Positions 59,785 through 64,000 of a DNA stretch of 64,000 nt are shown here, piece by piece. The notes below the pieces were generated by a model that was not told the origin of the DNA, ran no database searches, and worked only from the letters and a program-made list of their open reading frames with translations. The translations under genes and the position numbers were made by a program. Source of the DNA: Labedella endophytica (GTDB lineage Bacteria; Actinomycetota; Actinomycetes; Actinomycetales; Microbacteriaceae); NCBI RefSeq assembly GCF_003990045.1, contig NZ_RZGZ01000002.1:1302001-1366000 (forward strand), in the 5' to 3' direction. Positions within the stretch are counted from its first letter, which is position 1, and the number at the start of each line of letters is the position of its first letter.

Positions 59785-60273
59785 ATGACGACGACGCCCC
59801 CTCCCGCGCATATGGCCGCCGAGAGCGACGATTCTGAGGAGATCGACCTCCTCGCCCTCGAGAACCAGGTGTGCTTCGCGCTCGTCGTCGCCTCGCGCAG
59901 CGTCCTCTCCCTCTACCGCCCGGTACTCGAACCCCTCGGGCTCACCCACCCGCAGTACCTCGTGATGCTCGCGCTCTGGAGCGAGGACGGCCGTTCCGTC
60001 GGCACCCTCGCGACCACGCTCGCGCTCGAGCCCGCGACCCTCTCCCCGTTGCTCAAACGGCTGGAGTCCGCCGGCCTCGTGGCGCGCCGGCGCAGCGCCA
60101 GCGACGAGCGCGTCCTCGTGATCGAGCTGACGGAGGAAGGACGCGCCCTGCGCACCCAGGCCGAACTCATCCCCCAGAAGATCGCCGCCTCGCTCGGCAT
60201 GGACACCGCTCAACTCACCGCCCTCCGCAGCACCCTCCACACCCTCACGGACGCCGCCAACCTCCCGTCCTGA
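59785..60273 (+). CDS. MarR/OhrR-like transcriptional regulator
   Basis: 162 residues from ATG 59785, leaderless by spacing (TAGAGT, 6 bases). The opening LENQVCFALVVASRSVLSLYRPVLEPLGLTHPQYLVMLALW matches OhrR proteins, with the peroxide-sensing Cys at 30. Winged helix: SVGTLATTLALEPATLSPLLKRLESAGLVARRRSASDERVLVIELTEEG. OhrR represses organic hydroperoxide resistance genes; here the divergent partner is the small CxxC protein and no ohr gene is seen. Confidence 0.9.
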   Translation: MTTTPPPAHMAAESDDSEEIDLLALENQVCFALVVASRSVLSLYRPVLEPLGLTHPQYLVMLALWSEDGRSVGTLATTLALEPATLSPLLKRLESAGLVARRRSASDERVLVIELTEEGRALRTQAELIPQKIAASLGMDTAQLTALRSTLHTLTDAANLPS

Positions 60274-60445
60274 CCATCGCCCCAGCTCTCCTCCCTCCCC
60301 GCGAAGTGCAGACTTTCGCCCTCCGATCGGCCCCGGAGAGGGCCGAAGTCCGCACTTCGAGGAAGGAGGGGGCCGAAGTCCGCACTTCGCGAGGTGCGTC
60401 TGGATACGGAAGGGAGCCCCGGATCGGGGCATCGGTATAGTGGGG
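60274..60445. repeat. Composite GCGAAGTGC palindromic element and promoter before the riboswitch
   Basis: From 60298: arm 1 GCGAAGTGCAGACTTTCG, arm 2 GGCCGAAGTCCGCACTTCG (60341-60359), spacer GGAAGGA, arm 3 GGCCGAAGTCCGCACTTCGC (60371-60390). Same arm order as inside the permease at 25242-25337. TATAGT at 60436-60441 is the -10 for the riboswitch transcript. Confidence 0.8.
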
Positions 60446-60605
60446 GGAGCGAAGGGGAGTAGCTCCGAGCGTCCACCACGATCCACCGGTTCCGCCGGCG
60501 AGAACGAGGGCGACGCAGCGGGTCTGTCGACATACTGGAGCCGGTCACGACGATCGGCACCCGGCAGCCCACCCGGTCACCGGGCGAGCGAGACCTTCGG
60601 CCACA
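60446..60605 (+). ncRNA. yybP-ykoY (manganese) riboswitch
   Basis: The conserved 5' element GGGGAGTAGC lies at 60454-60463 and the conserved 3' element GCGAGACCTTCGGCC at 60588-60602, the two ends of the yybP-ykoY class. GAGCCGGTCACGACG between them fits the inner conserved strand. CGGCCAC (60598-60604) can pair with GTGGCCG (60615-60621), a competing hairpin suitable as expression platform. Mn2+ binding normally turns on export or storage genes. Downstream lies a VIT1/CCC1 transporter. Confidence 0.85.
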
Positions 60606-60664
60606 CATCCACCCGTGGCCGGTCCTCCCTCGTGATTGCCGGTCGCCCGAACGGAAGAACTCCC

Positions 60665-61804
60665 GTGACCGGACTCCCCGCCCCCACCCAGGTCGATGCA
60701 CACGGCGCTGCCGTCTCCCCCACGAAGACGCAGATCAGGCGTTGGCGCCGCTATCTCGCGGCCGAACGCGCCGAGGCCGCCGTCTACCGGGACCTCGCCT
60801 CCCGCCGTACGGGCGAGGAGAAGCAGATCCTCCTCGGCCTCGTCGAGGCGGAGGAGCGGCACCAGCAGCACTGGATCGACCTCCTCGGCGAGCGCGTCGG
60901 CCGCCCGATCCCGTCCGACCTGCGAACGCGCGTTCTCTCCTTCTTCGCCCGCCGCTATGGCTCCGTCTTCGTCCTCGCACTCATGCAGCGGGCCGAGGCG
61001 CGCTCCCCCTACGAAGCCGATGTGGACGCGTCGCCCGCGATGGCCGCCGACGAGCGGATCCACGGGGAGGTCGTCCGCGGCCTCGCCGAGCGCGGACGCT
61101 CGCGCCTGTCCGGCAGCTTCCGGGCCGCCGTCTTCGGCATGAACGACGGACTGGTCTCGAACCTCGCCCTCGTCGTGGGCATGAGCGCGACGGGCGTCGG
61201 GACCTCCGTCGTGCTCGCGTCGGGAGTCGCCGGACTCCTCGCGGGAGCGCTCTCGATGGGTGCCGGCGAGTACGTGTCCGTCCGCTCGCAGCGCGAACTG
61301 CTCGAAGCCTCCACCCCCGACCCCGACGCGCGCACCGCGCTCCCCCACCTCGACGTGGAGGCCAATGAACTCGCCCTGGTGTACCGCGCCCGAGGTATGA
61401 GCGAGGAGGAGGCGAGCACCCACGCCCGCGAGGTGCTCCACAGCATCGAGCACAGCGCCGACGGTCCGGCCACCGGCGCGATGGCGCTCGGACACGACGC
61501 GGAGCTCGCCGACGCCCACGAGTCCATCGGCACGGCATGGGGCGCCGCGATCACGAGCTTCTTCCTCTTCGCCGCCGGCGCGATCATCCCCGTGATCCCC
61601 TATCTGATCGGGCTCTCCGGGTTCACGGCGATCGCCGTGGCCGCTGTCCTCGTCGGCGCGGCCCTGCTCCTCACGGGTGCGTCCGTCGGCATCCTCTCGG
61701 GCGCCTCACCGCTCGCCCGCGCCCTCCGCCAGCTCGCGATCGGCTTCGGCGCGGCCGCGGTCACCTACGCGCTCGGCCTGCTCTTCGGCACCTCCGTCGG
61801 TTGA
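60665..61804 (+). CDS. VIT1/CCC1 family iron/manganese transporter with ferritin-like N-terminal domain
   Basis: 379 residues from GTG 60665, with GGAAG 7 bases upstream. N-terminal ferritin-like domain about 20-145 (RRWRRYLAAERAEAAVYRDLA, EEKQILLGLVEAEERHQQHW with E-x-x-H metal ligands). VIT1/CCC1 part from about 150: FRAAVFGMNDGLVSNLALVVGMSATG, LLAGALSMGAGEYVSVRSQREL, then AWGAAITSFFLFAAGAIIPVIPYL and a last pair of helices. It moves Fe2+ or Mn2+ out of the cytosol. The manganese riboswitch in its leader supports Mn2+ efflux. Confidence 0.94.
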   Translation: MTGLPAPTQVDAHGAAVSPTKTQIRRWRRYLAAERAEAAVYRDLASRRTGEEKQILLGLVEAEERHQQHWIDLLGERVGRPIPSDLRTRVLSFFARRYGSVFVLALMQRAEARSPYEADVDASPAMAADERIHGEVVRGLAERGRSRLSGSFRAAVFGMNDGLVSNLALVVGMSATGVGTSVVLASGVAGLLAGALSMGAGEYVSVRSQRELLEASTPDPDARTALPHLDVEANELALVYRARGMSEEEASTHAREVLHSIEHSADGPATGAMALGHDAELADAHESIGTAWGAAITSFFLFAAGAIIPVIPYLIGLSGFTAIAVAAVLVGAALLLTGASVGILSGASPLARALRQLAIGFGAAAVTYALGLLFGTSVG

Positions 61805-61870
61805 TCCCGGACGCTGAGCGTGTCGATGTGTCGACGTATCGACACGTGTCACCGAAGTCCGTGGTCGGCA

Positions 61871-61918
61871 CCCTTCGACACTTCGACGGGCTCAGCGCAG
61901 GTGCTGCTCAGGGAACGA
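61871..61918. repeat. REP-like CTTCGACGGGCTCAG repeat
   Basis: CCCTTCGACACTTCGACGGGCTCAGCG followed by GCTCAGGGAACGAG in the 163-bp gap between convergent genes; the same core as at 7600 and 26438. It may end transcripts from both sides. Confidence 0.7.
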
Positions 61919-61967
61919 GATGGTGACGAATCCGGACAACTCGCGCCCTCGGTCCCTGAACTCATAC

Positions 61968-62417
61968 TCAGAGCGCGTTGACCTGGAACCAGCGGATCAG
62001 TGCGCGGAGCGCCGGGACGGAATCGGTCATGTCGCGGCCGGCCGCGAGGTCCTCGAAGGCCGTCCGCATACCGGGGACGTCGTCCGCGGCCTCGCCGTAG
62101 CCCATCGTCCACGCCGGGAACATGCGCTCCTCGATCGGCTCCTCGAGGAGCACGTCGACGCCGTCGTGACGAGGGTCGGAGGCGATGATCGCCATACGCT
62201 CGCGCAGGACGGGTTCCGGTCCCTCGATGACCTGCAGGAAGATGCCCGCCCGGTAGAGAAGCATGCCCGAGAGGCCGAGCCGCCGATTGTTCCTCCGGCT
62301 GCGGAGGAGTACGTCGACGAGGTGCGACGGATCGAATTCCGCCGACGCCTTGCTCGAGTAGAGGATCGACAGCATCGGTACCGTTGCTCCGCTCGCTGCC
62401 GCGCCGATCCCTGTCAC
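61968..62417 (-). CDS. BLUF-domain blue-light photoreceptor
   Basis: 149 residues from GTG 62417, with GGAGG 4 bases upstream; an ATG at 62375 (MLSILYSS) is the usual family start and would give 135 residues. The BLUF fold is clear: SILYSSKASAEF with the flavin-adjacent Tyr20, RSRRNNRRLGLSGMLLYRAGIFLQVIEGPEPVL with Asn44 and Gln62, and DVLLEEPIEERMFPAWTMGY with the semi-conserved Trp/Met strand. It binds FAD and shifts shape under blue light. No output domain is fused, so it must act through a partner. Confidence 0.93.
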   Translation of the reverse strand: MTGIGAAASGATVPMLSILYSSKASAEFDPSHLVDVLLRSRRNNRRLGLSGMLLYRAGIFLQVIEGPEPVLRERMAIIASDPRHDGVDVLLEEPIEERMFPAWTMGYGEAADDVPGMRTAFEDLAAGRDMTDSVPALRALIRWFQVNAL

Positions 62418-62536
62418 GTGCCCTCCAGTCACCGCTGAACTCCGGGGAGGGCGGTGAGTCCACTCTTCCGGCACGCGTCGGGGGAGCACACGTGGTTGAC
62501 AGCGTAGTCGTCGGTCGGCACGTCCGTACCGTGGTC

Positions 62537-63907
62537 CTACTCGGAGAACGCCCCGCGGTAGGCGGCGGCCGGGTGCGTCGGAGGCAGGAGCGGACCGGCG
62601 CCGGGGAACAGCCGCTCGCGCAGCGTCGTCTCGGCGTACTCGGTGCGGTAGCGGCCCCGGCGCTGCAGCTCGGGCACGAGCATCTCGACCACATCGGTGA
62701 ACGTCCCGGGCGAGAGGTACTGCACCACGTTGAAGCCGTCGACTCCCGTGATCTCGACGATCTCCTCGAGCCGATCGGCCACCTGCTCGGGCGTGCCGAT
62801 CACGTGGAACGCGTCGCTCCATGGATCGCTGAGCGAGTCGATGATGGCCTTCGCCTTGCCGCCCTGGGCCTCCGCGAACTCCTTCTCGCGCGACTCGATG
62901 TGCCCGCGGCCGGAGAAGGAGACGCCCTCGTCCTCGGCGAGCGCCGCCACGTCGATGCCCGTCCCGCCGCCGAAGTGCACGAGGTAGCCGTCGAGGTCGC
63001 GATAGCCGAAGACGTCCTCCGCCTTCCGCCGCGCCTCCTCCTCCGTCTCGCCGAGCACGATGTTGATGGAGGTGAAGGCGCGGATCGCGTCGCGCCCGCG
63101 GCCGAACGCCTCGGCGCGGTCGCGCAGGTCCCGCACGTCGGCGGCGACCCGCTCGAGAGTGCGCGAGGACACGAACACACCCTCCGCGTGCCGCGCGGCG
63201 AGGTTCTTCCCCGACTCGGAGCTGCCCGCCTGGTAGATCACGGGAGTGCGCTGCCGGCTCGGCTCGCTGAGATGCGGACCGTCGACGGAGAAGAAGCGGC
63301 CCTCGTGAGCGATCTCGTGCACCTTCGCGGGGTCCGTGTAGACGCGACGCTCGCGATCGAGCACCACCGCGTCCGCGTCCCACGACCCCTCCCACAGCTT
63401 GTAGGAGACGTCGAGGAACTCCTCGGCCACCTCGTAACGCGCGTCGTGCGTCACCTGCTCGCGGAGCCCGAAGTTCCGCGCCGCGTCGGGCAGATACCCC
63501 GTGACGACGTTCCAGGCGATCCGTCCCTTCGTGAGGTGATCGAGCGTCGACAACCGTCGGGCGTTGCCGAACGGCGGCTCGTACGTGGTCGACGCCGTCA
63601 CCGCGAAGCCGAGGTTCCGCGTGACCGCGGCCATGGCGGGCACCACGAGATACGGGTCGTTGTTCGGGATCTGGATACCGCGCTCCACCGCCGGGTCCCG
63701 GCTGCCGCGATACACGTCGTAGGTGCCCACGACGTCGGCGATGAACATCGCGTCGAAGAGCCCTCGCTCGAGGAGGGCGGCCGTCTCGGTCCAGTAATCG
63801 ATGTCGGTGTAGCGGTTCCGCTGGTTCTCCGGGTGCACCCACAAGCCGTGGTTGATGTGGCTGGGGGTGTTCATCTCGAAGCCGTTGAGGTGGATCGGTG
63901 AGGCCAT
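62537..63907 (-). CDS. LLM-class flavin-dependent monooxygenase, second copy
   Basis: 456 residues. ATG 63907 follows TAGCGT with the spacer CGAGAC, a leaderless layout. PIHLNGFEMNTPSHINHGLWVHPENQ, YWTETAALLERGLFDAMFIADVVGTYDVY, GRIAWNVVTGYLPDAARNFGL, QAGSSESGKNLAARHAEGVFV and DGFNVVQYLSPGTFTDVVEMLVPEL follow the NtaA/SnaA/DszA family and parallel the copy at 28218. FMNH2 is supplied by a separate reductase. It has no ABC transporter or DszC-like partner beside it. Confidence 0.92.
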   Translation of the reverse strand: MASPIHLNGFEMNTPSHINHGLWVHPENQRNRYTDIDYWTETAALLERGLFDAMFIADVVGTYDVYRGSRDPAVERGIQIPNNDPYLVVPAMAAVTRNLGFAVTASTTYEPPFGNARRLSTLDHLTKGRIAWNVVTGYLPDAARNFGLREQVTHDARYEVAEEFLDVSYKLWEGSWDADAVVLDRERRVYTDPAKVHEIAHEGRFFSVDGPHLSEPSRQRTPVIYQAGSSESGKNLAARHAEGVFVSSRTLERVAADVRDLRDRAEAFGRGRDAIRAFTSINIVLGETEEEARRKAEDVFGYRDLDGYLVHFGGGTGIDVAALAEDEGVSFSGRGHIESREKEFAEAQGGKAKAIIDSLSDPWSDAFHVIGTPEQVADRLEEIVEITGVDGFNVVQYLSPGTFTDVVEMLVPELQRRGRYRTEYAETTLRERLFPGAGPLLPPTHPAAAYRGAFSE

Positions 63908-63932
63908 GTCTCGACGCTACCCGTGGTCGCGC

Positions 63933-64000
63933 TCACTCGGGGAGCGGGACACCGCCGGTCTGACACACAGCGCAGTACTGGGCCGCGCCCTTGGAACCCG
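63933..64000 (-). CDS. C-terminal end of a gene running off the window, CxxC-containing
   Basis: Open frame on the minus strand from the window edge to TGA at 63935-63933, giving GSKGAAQYCAVCQTGGVPLPE (split: GSKGAAQYCAVCQT then GGVPLPE). A CxxC pair close to the end recalls the zinc finger of Fpg/Nei DNA glycosylases, but too little is visible. Ends 25 bp before the monooxygenase, whose -10 lies in the gap. Confidence 0.45.
   Translation of the reverse strand, partial: GSKGAAQYCAVCQTGGVPLPE

Noticed and set aside
60440-60664. Upstream extension of the VIT1/CCC1 reading frame
   Set aside because: The frame is open but the DNA is the riboswitch, and a ribosome site plus the ferritin-like start support GTG 60665.
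61849-62694. Open frame on the minus strand overlapping the BLUF gene and ending in a repeat
   Set aside because: It is out of frame with the clear BLUF domain and its C-terminus is the translated REP-like repeat.
9-64000. Insertion sequences, integrase or phage genes near tRNA-Arg and the toxin-antitoxin modules
   Set aside because: No transposase, integrase or phage structural protein could be recognised on either strand, and no direct repeat of the tRNA 3' end was seen.

Overview
The window is high-GC DNA (roughly 70 percent) from an actinobacterium, most likely a member of the Microbacteriaceae. Supporting signs are the codon bias, GTG starts, many promoters of the TANNNT type placed 6-8 bases before the start codon (leaderless transcripts), LAVTG-type cell-wall sorting signals, a Fur-catalase pair and a VIT1/CCC1 transporter with a ferritin-like head. 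No phage, insertion sequence, plasmid or CRISPR genes were seen. The finer taxonomy is inference.

Layout. 0-7.5 kb: end of a short-chain dehydrogenase, a DUF1579-like protein, a FUSC-type membrane protein, dCTP deaminase, tRNA-Gly(CCC), a GNAT acetyltransferase, an LtrA protein, a DUF4166 protein and a zinc alcohol dehydrogenase. 7.5-16.5 kb: a small DUF1272 zinc protein, a giant surface nuclease/5'-nucleotidase, a membrane-anchored hypothetical protein and a surface PAP2 acid phosphatase. 16.6-21.3 kb: three toxin-antitoxin modules (VapBC, ParDE, YefM-YoeB) between chorismate mutase, threonine synthase, a GntR regulator and tRNA-Arg(ACG). 21.4-24.2 kb: two tandem paralogous membrane proteins. 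24.3-32.3 kb: a divergent cluster with an ABC importer lacking an ATPase on one side and a flavin monooxygenase plus two DszC/SfnB-like oxidoreductases on the other. 32.6-45.3 kb: three more giant surface proteins (M14 peptidase, GH92 mannosidase, metallophosphoesterase). 45.4-47.5 kb: a lipoprotein and a HupE/UreJ protein. 47.6-54.5 kb: a TetR-linked operon of amidase, kinase/aminotransferase fusion and agmatine-deiminase-like enzyme. 54.5-59.1 kb: copper chaperone, MerA-like flavoprotein, O-acetyltransferase, Fur and catalase. 59.1-64 kb: a MarR/OhrR-like regulator divergent from a small CxxC protein, a manganese-type riboswitch before the VIT1/CCC1 transporter, a BLUF photoreceptor, a second flavin monooxygenase and the end of another gene.

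How the parts fit. Five exported proteins (nuclease/nucleotidase, PAP2 phosphatase, M14 peptidase, GH92, metallophosphoesterase) end in an LAVTG or VAVTG signal, a hydrophobic segment and a basic tail. Four share a C-terminal stalk domain, and two also share a CBM6-like domain and a DPTDPPV linker. 11-bp direct repeats resembling PhoP boxes precede the PAP2 phosphatase and the metallophosphoesterase. I read this as a wall-anchored scavenging set for nucleic acid, phosphate ester, glycan and peptide, at least partly phosphate-responsive. Separately, the intergenic DNA carries several families of long palindromes, and one composite palindromic element lies inside a permease reading frame.
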